Assembly (NCBI GenBank): GCA_029881805.1
Contig: JAOULW010000001.1
Span: 124,001 to 188,000 of the forward strand
Length of the DNA: 64,000 bases
DNA from: Candidatus Bathyarchaeota archaeon
Lineage (GTDB): Archaea; Thermoproteota; Bathyarchaeia; Bathyarchaeales; Bathycorpusculaceae
Direction of reading: 5' to 3'
Numbering within the stretch: position 1 is the first letter of the stretch; each line of letters opens with the position of its first letter. This document shows positions 52,999-60,184 of this stretch, piece by piece. A model generated the notes under the pieces. It was not told the DNA's origin and searched no databases. It was given only the letters and a program-made list of their open reading frames with translations. Position numbers and translations under genes: made by a program.

Positions 52999-53132
52999 CT
53001 AAAACTTCTTTGAATTTCCTCGCGCGCTCAGACACTCGGATTTTTTCATCGCTTTTGTCCTTTTCTTTTCTAGCCTTCTCAGCTCTATCTCTTTCAGCCT
53101 TTTCAGCGCGATCAATCTCTTTTCTGCTCATT
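52988..53132 (-). pseudogene. Charged coiled-coil mini-gene with a one-base frameshift
   Basis: From ATG 53132, preceded by AGGGGATT, the frame runs MSRKEIDRAEK and then stops because of an A5 run at about 53100-53104 (written as T5 on the plus strand). With one base removed it continues AERDRAEKARKEKDKSDEKI to VLDGE, a repeat-like Lys/Glu/Arg helix in phase with the first part (RAEKAERDRAEKA). Either the base is an assembly error in a homopolymer or the gene is decayed. A TTG at 53116 could still express the last 42 residues. A TATA-like GAGTTTAAATCC lies upstream. Confidence 0.5.
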
Positions 53133-53250
53133 CAATCCCCTGATTCTGTATCTGTAGAAGAGGATTTAAACTCGTCGTTATCTGTCAATTTCTAAATCAG
53201 CACGCGCTGAGTGAGTGTGAGCGAGTAAGAGTGGTTGAGAGCGTTTAGTT

Positions 53251-53289
53251 TTTTGGGTTTGGGGTTCAAATTCCACCCAACCAACACCA
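53251..53289 (+). repeat. tRNA-3'-half-like remnant A
   Basis: TTGGGTTTGGGGTTCAAATT followed by CCACCCAACCAACACCA contains a T-loop core (GGGGTTCAAATTCC) flanked by inverted TTGGGT/ACCCAA and ends in ACACCA, like a tRNA tail. The 5' half of a tRNA cannot be folded. It lies 55 bp before the DUF457-like gene. Confidence 0.4.
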
Positions 53290-53344
53290 TCTTATCGCAA
53301 ATAATAAGAACTGAAGCACAGCAGGCTTCAAGTAGGTGAACACC

Positions 53345-53770
53345 ATGTTCATTGGGCACTTTGCTGTAGGTCTGGCTTTGAAAAGAGTGGGCAAGGCTCT
53401 CTCGTTGGGGCTATTGTTTATTGCCGTTCAACTCCCTGACCTGATCTATGGAGTCACCCTCCTGACTGGCGTGGAGAAAATCAACATCGTTGCAGGCACC
53501 AATCCACTCACTTCGGCTGAATACATCTTCTTTCCGTACTCCCACAGTTTAGTAGCCATTCTGCTCTGGGCAGGACTGGCTGCCCTCATATTCCTCATAG
53601 CCCCACTCAAGTCAAGCCTGCCCAAAAGCAAAACCGCACTAGTCATGGCAACGGCCGTACTGTCACATTTCACCTTTGACGTCATAGTCCACAACCTTGA
53701 CATAGATCTGCTCGGCAACGGCGCCTACAAAGTCGGCTTAGGCTTATGGAACTTTCCCCCACCTCCATAA
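53345..53770 (+). CDS. Membrane-bound metal-dependent hydrolase-like protein (YdjM/DUF457 type), short
   Basis: A 141-aa protein with MFIGHFAVGLALKR at the N-terminus, a buried acidic pair in QLPDLIYG, PYSHSLVAIL and SHFTFDVIVHNLD, the His/Asp pattern of the YdjM/DUF457 membrane hydrolase family, and about four helices. The family usually continues with one or two more helices; here it ends at GLWNFPPPP, suggesting truncation. The ATG at 53345 has TAGGTGA at ideal distance, so it replaces the GTG at 53336. It follows tRNA-like remnant A. Confidence 0.75.
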   Translation: MFIGHFAVGLALKRVGKALSLGLLFIAVQLPDLIYGVTLLTGVEKINIVAGTNPLTSAEYIFFPYSHSLVAILLWAGLAALIFLIAPLKSSLPKSKTALVMATAVLSHFTFDVIVHNLDIDLLGNGAYKVGLGLWNFPPPP

Positions 53771-53884
53771 GGAAAAGTGAAAAAGCGTAAACTTTTCATG
53801 TTTTTCTCGAACTAAATTCAACATTAAGAAGTAAGTTGCGACTTAAGGATAGCCTGCTTCTATTAGCTGGCGGAGCGAGCTTCT

Positions 53885-54607
53885 TCATTTGAGATTGGAA
53901 TCCTTGGCACATCGGAAACCCACGTTAAAATCCACCCAGTTCGCTGGAAGTGCATTTCTGTAGTATACCGTGCTGCAATACGGCCCCGAGTGCCAGCCAC
54001 CTCCACGGATCACCCGAAATTTTCCAGACCTAGGCCCTTGTGGATTCGCCGAAGGACTTGATGAGTAGTAGTTCCGATCGTAAAAGTCCAAGACCCACTC
54101 GACAACGTTTCCTTGCATATCATAAAGACCGAAACCGTTTGGCGGATAGCTACCAACCGCGACCGGACCCCCCTTGCCTGACTTTGTGTAGTTCCCACGG
54201 GAGGGATTAAGCGTGTTACCGTTAGGGTAGTTCATTCCCGCTAGTCCTCCCCTCGCAGCATATTCCCACTCGGCTTCGGTGGGAAGTCTCTTGCCACACC
54301 ACAGGGCATATTTGACGGCGTCGCTCCAACTTACTCCAATCACCGGATGGTTCTGGTAGTCTAGGCCACACCGGAAACCTTCCATATTCCAGAACTCTGG
54401 TAGTCGGTGTCCCGTTACTTCGCAGAACTTCAGGTATTTTGTGTTGGTTACCTCGTACTTGTCCATATAAAAGGTGTCAATGTATACTTTATGAACGGGA
54501 TTGTGATCCCCCTCTGAATCCGAGCCCATAAGGAACTCACCGCCGGGAATCAATGCAAGCTCCTCCGTAATATTGGTCATTTTCCGTTTCTTCTTTGAAT
54601 TACCCAT
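53885..54607 (-). CDS. Formylglycine-generating enzyme (SUMF1/EgtB) family protein
   Basis: A 240-aa FGE-sulfatase fold protein. Signatures are IPGGEFLMGSD, MDKYEVTNTKYLKF, HPVIGVSWSDAVKYALWCGK, RLPTEAEWEYAARGG, NGFGLYDMQGNVVEW and RGGGWHSGPY with VGFRCAKD at the end. Real FGEs oxidise a Cys in sulfatases to formylglycine using two cysteines late in the domain; here candidate cysteines are in PYCSTVYYRN and GFRCAKD, so the spacing does not match clearly. No sulfatase is in the window. It may be another member of this broad family (EgtB-like, PvdO-like or a retroelement-associated protein). It lies near duplicated and tRNA-like debris. Confidence 0.82.
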   Translation of the reverse strand: MGNSKKKRKMTNITEELALIPGGEFLMGSDSEGDHNPVHKVYIDTFYMDKYEVTNTKYLKFCEVTGHRLPEFWNMEGFRCGLDYQNHPVIGVSWSDAVKYALWCGKRLPTEAEWEYAARGGLAGMNYPNGNTLNPSRGNYTKSGKGGPVAVGSYPPNGFGLYDMQGNVVEWVLDFYDRNYYSSSPSANPQGPRSGKFRVIRGGGWHSGPYCSTVYYRNALPANWVDFNVGFRCAKDSNLK

Positions 54608-54697
54608 GAAATCGACCTCAGCAAAACTCTCTAGTTTACAATCTTTAAATAACTAACGCCACGCGGATAACTTTTTTGAACAACTACCACTCTTAAA

Positions 54698-54764
54698 TGC
54701 GCGGGCGGCTGCTTATAGCCCCCTAAGGAAAAAGCCGAGGCGGTCAGCTTGCATAGAATCACAA
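54698..54764. repeat. Copy 2 of the 65-bp GC-rich promoter-like repeat
   Basis: Matches 49212-49276: TGCGCG, then GCTTATAGCCCCCTAAGG, an AAGCCGAGGCGGTC segment, and TAGAATCA near the end. Its palindrome is imperfect (GCGGCTG versus TAGCCCC), and no start codon follows at the expected distance on the minus strand, so it looks like a promoter whose RHH gene has been lost. Confidence 0.65.
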
Positions 54765-55056
54765 CACGCGCATAACCATATTTGATGTGAGACAATGGGA
54801 AATTGTAAAAATCATCTGTGAAAATTCAGTTAAAAATCCTTTTTTTCCAAAAACTGAAAAGTACAGCGCTCAGCAATAGAAAGAATGTTGCGTCAACAAC
54901 GTTTCTTGCAACTTCTTAACTCACCACCACAGAATTCTATTTGTGATGAGTGAACTCCTCCCGAGTGGTCGATCGCTCACAAGTCTTGTATTCAAGATCA
55001 CCTTAGTCTAACTCGGTAAGTCAAAAAACACGAAAAGTCGATTAATCGTTAGGACT

Positions 55057-55106
55057 TCGGGAGATATCGCCACTTGGGCTGGGTCCAAATCCCAGCTACC
55101 CCACCA
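55057..55106 (+). repeat. tRNA-3'-half-like remnant B
   Basis: Contains GGGAGATATCGCCACTTGG, then a perfect T arm CTGGG-TCCAAAT-CCCAG (55079-55095), a 7-base acceptor-like strand CTACCCC and ACCA. The complementary 5' acceptor GGGGTAG is not found within 150 bp upstream, so it is a partial or rearranged tRNA. Confidence 0.5.
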
Positions 55107-55179
55107 CAATAAACCCCGCCGGACAGTTACTTCCGCAAATCATAGAAAAGGAATGCTCTGCTAAATGCGCCCGCAATAG

Positions 55180-55851
55180 CTAGTGAGTTTTAATGAACAG
55201 CTCCATCGGGAATGGCTGACCGTGCCCAGGGTACACGGTGTTGATTTGTAAGCGTTTCAGTTTTTCGATACTGTTATGCGCTGCAACTTTGTCATCTATA
55301 ATGGACCAGACCTCTGGTTTGGCTACATTGGCCAGCAGATCACCGCAGAACAGGTCGCCGCTGGCTGTCAGGATGCCTATTGAACCCTTTGAGTGCCCTG
55401 GAATATTAAGAACTTTAGCGTCGAATCCATATCCAGAGAAATCGTATCCCTCGTCGATATATAAATCGGGTTTAAACCTGTCCGATTTACTTAACCTGAA
55501 GAACAACCTAAAAATTATTCTGATGAGAATGTTCTGTTTGTTTCGATTCCATAACATGTCTCCGCGTTCGACCATTCCGGAATCGTCCTTGTGCATGGCT
55601 ATTTCTATACCGAATTTTTGCCGAAGGTACCCAGCATTACCGCAGTGGTCAAAATCACCATGAGTTAGTACGATCAGCTTGAGATTTCCAGGCAGGCAGC
55701 CCACGCTAACAAGTTCTTTTTCGATCGTGCCGCGTTTGTTGGTCCTCCCCGCATCGATCAGGATAAATCCATGGCTTGTTCTGACAAGGTAGCAATTGAC
55801 AGAGACATTAAAAACAAAAGGCATAGCGATAGTGTTAATCTCCAAAGTCAT
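55180..55851 (-). CDS. MBL-fold metallo-hydrolase
   Basis: A 223-aa metallo-beta-lactamase fold protein. The metal motif is LTHGDFDHCG, a form of HxHxDH in which the second His is Asp, a variant found in many MBL hydrolases. Later ligands are in IPGHSKGSIG, FCGDLL and YPGHGQPF. Family members hydrolyse thioesters, lactones or similar; the substrate is not defined here. It is flanked by tRNA-like remnants B and C, on the strand opposite to them, and has no obvious operon partner. Confidence 0.85.
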   Translation of the reverse strand: MTLEINTIAMPFVFNVSVNCYLVRTSHGFILIDAGRTNKRGTIEKELVSVGCLPGNLKLIVLTHGDFDHCGNAGYLRQKFGIEIAMHKDDSGMVERGDMLWNRNKQNILIRIIFRLFFRLSKSDRFKPDLYIDEGYDFSGYGFDAKVLNIPGHSKGSIGILTASGDLFCGDLLANVAKPEVWSIIDDKVAAHNSIEKLKRLQINTVYPGHGQPFPMELFIKTH

Positions 55852-55966
55852 TTGAGTCTCCTGTGTTCAAGGCGGTTATAACAGTGGGCGCATATTCAGT
55901 CTAAGTGTAAATCGAGATTTAAGGCTTGTTTGGCATGAACTTTCAAACAGAAAATGGGGGTTTGCT

Positions 55967-56000
55967 GGTGATATCGCCCCGGAGTAGTGGGTTCAAATCG
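55967..56000 (+). repeat. tRNA-3'-half-like remnant C
   Basis: GGTGATATCGCCCCGGAGTA is followed by GTGGGTTCAAATC, which is identical over 13 bases to the T-arm start of the tRNA-Leu at 48928. The 3' side of the stem is missing. It lies about 30 bp before the ArsC-like start. Confidence 0.4.
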
Positions 56001-56031
56001 ATTATTGCGCTTAGTTTGAGTGGTTGAGAGG

Positions 56032-56433
56032 ATGAAAGTTCTCTTTGTCTGTGCAGAAAATGCTGAAAGAAGTCAAATGGCAGAAGCCTTTGCCAACCAT
56101 TACGGTCAAGGGAAGATCGAGGCAACAAGTGCAGGCACTATGCCAAAGAGTGAGGTAAACCCTTTGGTTGCTGAAGCAATGCAAGAGAAGGGAATTGATG
56201 TGTCAAAGAATAGGCCAAGGCTCGTGACCAACAAGATGGTTCAAGAAGCAGATATGATAATTGTGATGGGATGCAACGCCCAAGGATTCTGTCCTGCGCC
56301 TCTGCTAAACAAAGTCGTGGATTGGGGAATTGAAGACCCAAAAGACAAACCAATAGAGAAAGTAAGAGAAATCAGAGACGAGATAGAAAGAAAAGTGAAG
56401 CAACTGATTGAAGAAAGCGAAACCAGAACTTAG
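56032..56433 (+). CDS. Low-molecular-weight phosphatase/arsenate reductase-like protein
   Basis: A 133-aa protein of the LMW-PTP/ArsC fold: FVCAENAERSQMAEAFANHY gives the P-loop (C-x2-N-x2-R-S), VSKNRPRLVT the substrate strand, and the catalytic Asp is in DWGIEDPKD. In thioredoxin-type arsenate reductases two more cysteines are required; Cys in MGCNAQGFCPA (two residues) may fill that role. It could reduce arsenate or remove phosphate from protein tyrosine. ATG 56032, after GAGTGG, is chosen over GTG 56020. It partly overlaps a longer reading of the peptidase gene, but not with the start preferred there. Confidence 0.82.
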   Translation: MKVLFVCAENAERSQMAEAFANHYGQGKIEATSAGTMPKSEVNPLVAEAMQEKGIDVSKNRPRLVTNKMVQEADMIIVMGCNAQGFCPAPLLNKVVDWGIEDPKDKPIEKVREIRDEIERKVKQLIEESETRT

Positions 56434-56491
56434 AGTTCCGTTGTCGGGAGAAATCTCCAACGAGTGTTCCGTTCAAATCTTACCTCCCCAT

Positions 56492-56502
56492 AGCCTTTAT
56501 AA
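56492..56502 (+). promoter_or_regulatory. TATA box deciding the start of the M28 peptidase
   Basis: CTTTATAAATT lies about 45 bp before GTG 56543, inside the longer open frame. A transcript starting 25 bp later could not include the upstream ATG at 56408, so the GTG start is supported. Confidence 0.55.
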
Positions 56503-56542
56503 ATTGTTAGGAACAATTGGTAGGAAAAGGAGAGCGTCTAGA

Positions 56543-57814
56543 GTGAAGTTTTTTGACGCCGGTTCAGCGTATCATTTCATGGAAAGGCTTGTCAAAGAAA
56601 TTGGAAACCGAGAATCAGGGACAGACTCAGAACGTCGAGCAGCACAACAAATCAAGGCATGGTTTGAAGAGTTTGAACTTGCCAACGTAAGAATGGAAGA
56701 GTTTGAGGTTCAGACGAGCCGCATTCTAAAAGAAGAGGTTTCGCTTCCAGACGGCACACAACTTGAATGCGCAGCAGTTGGAAATTCTCTATCAACTCCA
56801 CCACAAGGCATCGAAGGAGAAGTGGTCATGTTGGAGTCAACGTCTTCGGGAGCGCTAAAAAACATAGAGAATAAAATCGCTGCTTTAAGCGTAGTGCTCT
56901 ATGAAAAAGATTTCTGCAAAGTCATGAAAGCTGGGCCTCAAGCTTTGATCTATCCTTCGCGAACCCCATTGGCGCCTACTATCTACCGTTCTATCAGGGC
57001 TGAATATGTTGAAAAGCAAAACATCCCAGCCGTATCCATGGCTCACGATGATGTACTGAGCGTGTTGAAGGGCCCGAAGAGGCTCAAGATAATTACAGAA
57101 GTGCAGAGCGTAACCGCCAAGAGCCAAAACGTTCTGGGCGAAGTGCCAGGATCTCTCGAAGATGAAGATATACTTGTTGGTGGACACTATGACACTGTCC
57201 GAAGCGTTATGGGTGCGCATGATAATGCCGCTGGAACCGCAGTGATGCTCGAATTGGCAAGAATTTTCGCGCATGAAAAACTGAATCGCAAGCTGAGGAT
57301 AGTAGCATTTGGCTCTGAGGAACTTGGACTGCGCGGTTCCTTTCATCACGCTGAAAACCCTGATAACACCAAGAATCTCACGCTTTGCTTTGACTTCGAT
57401 GTCCATGGCATATTGCTGGGGACACTGAACGCCGTTGTTCTGGGACCAGAGGAGTTGAGGTCACTCCTGCGCTTCACAGCCAAAGAGCTTGGAATACCTC
57501 TCCAAGTTACCAACGAGTTGGGAATGGGAGGTTCAGACCACATGCCTCTAGCCTTTTATGGTGTTCCTTCTGTTATGCTATCACGCGCAGGAGGAGCCGC
57601 CCAAATAATGCACACAGAACTTGAAGACCTCCGTTGGTGCGGTTCAGACGCTTTCATCTCCATAGGTAAGTTGAGCCAAACTCTTTTGGAGCGTTTGCTA
57701 AGGGCTGAAGAGTTGCCATTTGAAAAAAAGGTTCCAAACGACATCACTAAAGCGATTGAGAAGAGATTCGAAGACTCAGGGATCAAAAAGAAAGCAAAAG
57801 AAGGAGTAGAGTAA
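56543..57814 (+). CDS. M28 family aminopeptidase
   Basis: A 423-aa dinuclear zinc peptidase. Metal ligands appear in VGGHYDTV, GAHDNAAGTAVML, SEELGLRGS (with the general-base Glu), CFDFDVHG and the late His in MHTELEDL. A protease-associated insert of about 110 residues lies between the N-terminus and the catalytic domain. The frame is open from 56408, overlapping the phosphatase-like gene, but those 45 codons do not resemble the family, and GTG 56543 has AAAGGAG and a TATA box (CTTTATAAATT) in front, so I use it. No signal peptide is seen, so it is probably cytoplasmic. Confidence 0.88.
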   Translation: MKFFDAGSAYHFMERLVKEIGNRESGTDSERRAAQQIKAWFEEFELANVRMEEFEVQTSRILKEEVSLPDGTQLECAAVGNSLSTPPQGIEGEVVMLESTSSGALKNIENKIAALSVVLYEKDFCKVMKAGPQALIYPSRTPLAPTIYRSIRAEYVEKQNIPAVSMAHDDVLSVLKGPKRLKIITEVQSVTAKSQNVLGEVPGSLEDEDILVGGHYDTVRSVMGAHDNAAGTAVMLELARIFAHEKLNRKLRIVAFGSEELGLRGSFHHAENPDNTKNLTLCFDFDVHGILLGTLNAVVLGPEELRSLLRFTAKELGIPLQVTNELGMGGSDHMPLAFYGVPSVMLSRAGGAAQIMHTELEDLRWCGSDAFISIGKLSQTLLERLLRAEELPFEKKVPNDITKAIEKRFEDSGIKKKAKEGVE

Positions 57815-57830
57815 GGGCATAGAAAAAGAA

Positions 57831-57885
57831 GGGTCTGCGGGAGACCTCTCCACTTACAGTGGTGTTCGAGTCCCACCTCCAACAA
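57831..57885 (+). repeat. tRNA-3'-half-like remnant D
   Basis: GGGAGACCTCTCCACTTACA, then GTGG-TGTTCGAGTC-CCAC (57859-57876), then CTCCAACA. The T-arm-like hairpin and tail resemble remnants B and F. The 5' half of a tRNA is not present. Confidence 0.4.
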
Positions 57886-57985
57886 TTTTTGGATACTTTC
57901 TACTACATCCTGAGGGCTATTTGGTCGACAACGGAAACTTTATCTTGAGTCAAAGACAATAAGAGCCTTCAATGGGTGATGACTT

Positions 57986-58141
57986 TTGCCTAAAATGTGC
58001 CCATTTGCATTTTCCACTGGAGTACCTGGGAAACGAGTAGTTGGCAAAGGAGTGCCAAGGGACTGCCAAGAAGATAAGTGTGCGTGGTGGACAGGCACAG
58101 AATGTGCTGTCTTGAGGGTTGCCAGAAACTTGGGAAAATAA
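57986..58141 (+). CDS. Cys-rich small protein (51 aa)
   Basis: From TTG 57986, with GGTGATG just upstream, the frame reads MPKMCPFAFSTGVPGKRVVG, then RDCQEDKCAWWTGTECAVLR and ends VARNLGK. Four cysteines in C-x21-C-x4-C-x7-C, with the strongly conserved look of CxxxxCAWW, suggest a metal- or iron-sulfur-binding site. It is clearly coding by composition but too short for length filters. The family is not known to me. It sits between remnant D and remnant E. Confidence 0.65.
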   Translation: MPKMCPFAFSTGVPGKRVVGKGVPRDCQEDKCAWWTGTECAVLRVARNLGK

Positions 58142-58408
58142 CCTTAATGTTGCTTGCATGCAGCTGACGAAATAAGGCAATCGAAGAAAGGGAGTTGCGA
58201 GAGATATCGTGGCTTAGGTTTACTGGAAGCTTCACAAGATTAGCCTTGAGTAGAAAATTACTACGTCTTCTCTTGCGTTTTTTGAAGAGTTTGGCTAGGT
58301 CAATGCCGATTACGCATTGAAAAATATCTCGCCTAAAATGGAATCCATTTCCTTCGCCTCAATAGACACGATAAAGGTTTTGAATCAAACCATCCGAATA
58401 ACTGTCAG
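58142..58408. other. Intergenic stretch with weak tRNA-like remnant E
   Basis: Around 58191-58230 the text GGAGTTGCGAGAGATATCGTGG resembles the AGATATCG core of remnants B and C but lacks a T arm. The rest is AT-rich with a possible TATA (CGATAAAGG) near 58370. No ORF of note. Confidence 0.35.
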
Positions 58409-59152
58409 ATGATTATCATGAAATTGACATACAACGACATATTCAAGCACTCAGATAGGTTGAACCCTATATCCGCCAAAACCTTACTGTCAGCAGGCAG
58501 ACTTGCCCAATTCAGACCGGAAAAGACTCTTCTAGACTTAGGTAGCGGCAAAGGTTTTCCCTCCTTACTTTGGGCAAGTACATTTGGCATCAAGATTGAA
58601 GGGTTCGACCTTAACAGAAAATATGTCAACTATGCCAACTCTTATGCCAAACTGCTCAACCTAGAACATATAGCAAAATATATGTGCCGGGATGTTAGGC
58701 GGCTGAAACCTAGTCACAAATATGATATAATAGCTTCTCTAGGAATCGGCATAACCGAAGTCTATGGCACTGCAAAAACAGCACTGGAAAACTTTAAGCT
58801 AATGACAAATCCAGGCGGCTTCTTAATGTTAGGAGAACCAGTTTGGCTGGTCAGACCGGTTCCTAAGACAGTGCAGAAAGCTTTAGAGACGCCTGAAGAA
58901 AATCTTTGCGCCAAGGTCGAGATGGAACACGTATTGGAGGACTGCGACTTTCAGGTGCAAGGATCCTTTGTATCAACCAAAGAAGATTGGGAATACTACA
59001 TAAGACCAGTACATGTTGCCATGCAAGAGATAATGAAAAGTCAACCAGAGTTGTCAAGCGAAAGTCAAGCAATAATGAAAGGCTTCCAGGCTGAACATAG
59101 GGCAGCTGGAAAACATTGGGATATGATTCTGTGGGTGGCCAAATCTAGTTGA
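58409..59152 (+). CDS. Class I SAM-dependent methyltransferase
   Basis: A 247-aa methyltransferase: motif I LLDLGSGKGFPSLLWAS, acidic strand FDLNRKYVNYA, motif II/III IIASLGIGITEVYG and NPGGFLMLGEPVW. The C-terminal third has aromatic segments (EDWEYYIRPVHV) that would shape a small-molecule pocket. The pattern resembles UbiE/Cyclopropane-type enzymes, and the substrate is unknown. Start ATG 58409 or 58418; neither has a good ribosome site, so a leaderless message is likely. It belongs to the accessory block. Confidence 0.82.
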   Translation: MIIMKLTYNDIFKHSDRLNPISAKTLLSAGRLAQFRPEKTLLDLGSGKGFPSLLWASTFGIKIEGFDLNRKYVNYANSYAKLLNLEHIAKYMCRDVRRLKPSHKYDIIASLGIGITEVYGTAKTALENFKLMTNPGGFLMLGEPVWLVRPVPKTVQKALETPEENLCAKVEMEHVLEDCDFQVQGSFVSTKEDWEYYIRPVHVAMQEIMKSQPELSSESQAIMKGFQAEHRAAGKHWDMILWVAKSS

Positions 59153-59466
59153 CGACGCTGCTGAAAAGAAATTATTACCTACCCCTTGCTTCTAGACAAA
59201 CACAAACAGAAAATGGATTTTCAGGCTAGATCAAGCTTATTGTTTCGATTTTCCATTTTCCTGCTTCAGAGTTACATGACTTGACAATAGTACAGGAGTT
59301 CGAGCGTGGATTTATTATGAGTCTCTCCAGCGTCTATGCTAATCTAAGCCCCTTTCGAAAAATCTTAATCAACTATTGTTAATACTGTTATCAGTGCACG
59401 CTTACACATTCTTGTGATTACTCGAGTTCTGGCGGGCTTCACGCGTGTTTATTTCTCTTTTTTGCT
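59153..59466. other. Intergenic stretch without a recognisable gene
   Basis: A 314-bp region between two converging genes (58409 on the plus strand, 59467 on the minus strand). Several T-rich tracts could act as terminators for both. I see no coding sequence, hairpin of note or repeat. Confidence 0.4.
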
Positions 59467-59931
59467 TTAGTCTTTTGGCACTTCAGTTCTTTCGAGCGCC
59501 CTCTTTGCTAGAGTTTCTCCAAGTTTTTTGCAGATTTTCTGATTCTCTTCGCTGGGTTCTCCTTGGGAGACTAGGCCGTCAGCTACTTTCTCCAGTCTGA
59601 AGGAGGAAATCATCTTTTCCAAGCTCAACAGAGCAGAGTTGCTGGCTCCGCCGCCTGAAGTGAAGGCTGCACTTGGTTTTCCAGCAACTTTTTCTCTTAT
59701 GCTCAAAGCTTTGTCAAAGAAGTCCTTAATGAGTCCAGCCATATAACTGAAGTAGTTTGGAGATCCGAAGGCTACAGCGTCACAAGAGACAAAGTCGTGA
59801 ACAGTTGCATAGTCAACACGCTTCACTTTAGCTGAGGCTCCCTCAACACTTTCAACGCCCTGAGCAATCCAGTTTGCTAGAGTCTCAGTTCTACCAGACC
59901 TGGAATAATACAAAACTAACACTTCAACCAT
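59467..59931 (-). CDS. Flavodoxin family protein
   Basis: A 154-aa flavodoxin-fold protein with the FMN phosphate loop VLYYSRSGRTETLANWIAQG, SCDAVAFGSPNYFSYMAG and FTSGGGASNSALLSLE, the WrbA-like pattern. It probably shuttles electrons or reduces quinones with FMN. It stands alone on the minus strand. Another flavodoxin-like protein is encoded at 60185, so the accessory block carries two flavoproteins. Confidence 0.88.
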   Translation of the reverse strand: MVEVLVLYYSRSGRTETLANWIAQGVESVEGASAKVKRVDYATVHDFVSCDAVAFGSPNYFSYMAGLIKDFFDKALSIREKVAGKPSAAFTSGGGASNSALLSLEKMISSFRLEKVADGLVSQGEPSEENQKICKKLGETLAKRALERTEVPKD

Positions 59932-60060
59932 GTCAAATCTCCCACATCATACTTTACCTCACTGCACAATATAATTCTAATCCCAAACCTGGCGGGCTCC
60001 CTGTAAGAACTTTCAAAAAAGCTGAGGCTTTGTATGCTTGCAAAAAGAGGCAATTGTGCA

Positions 60061-60106
60061 GGTAATATCTCACGGAGTGGTCGGTTCAAATTCACCCCAC
60101 CTCACA
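60061..60106 (+). repeat. tRNA-3'-half-like remnant F
   Basis: GGTAATATCTCACGGAGTGG, then TCGGTTCAAATTCA and CCCCACCTCACA, again a T-loop core (GGTTCAAATTC) with a partial stem (GTGG/CCAC) and a tail ending CACA. It lies 80 bp before the flavoprotein at 60185. Confidence 0.4.
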
Positions 60107-60184
60107 GGCCGACTGAACCTCTATAACTATTCAAAAAGATTATATTGAACATGCATCGTTTTTTCAACTGCTTGAGGAATAGTT

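Larger units (their letters stand above)
54608..55179. other. Accessory intergenic region with repeat and tRNA-like debris
   Basis: This region holds the second copy of the promoter-like repeat (54698-54764), a hairpin TCTTG-TATT-CAAGA near 54992-55005 inside a tRNA-like stretch (CCGAGTGGTCGATCGCTC), and remnant B at 55057. A TATA-like GTTATTTAAAG near 54640 (minus strand) probably serves the FGE-like gene. No ORF is convincing. Confidence 0.5.

Noticed and set aside
54957-55008. A full tRNA with a CCGAGTGGTCGA-like D region
   Set aside because: A D-like segment and a small hairpin are present, but acceptor and anticodon stems cannot be completed; treated as debris.
56408-56542. N-terminal extension of the M28 peptidase
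   Set aside because: A TATA box, ribosome site and the family N-terminus all favour GTG 56543; the extension overlaps the phosphatase-like gene.
56885-57406. 173-aa minus-strand frame
   Set aside because: Antisense to the M28 peptidase, which has all metal motifs.
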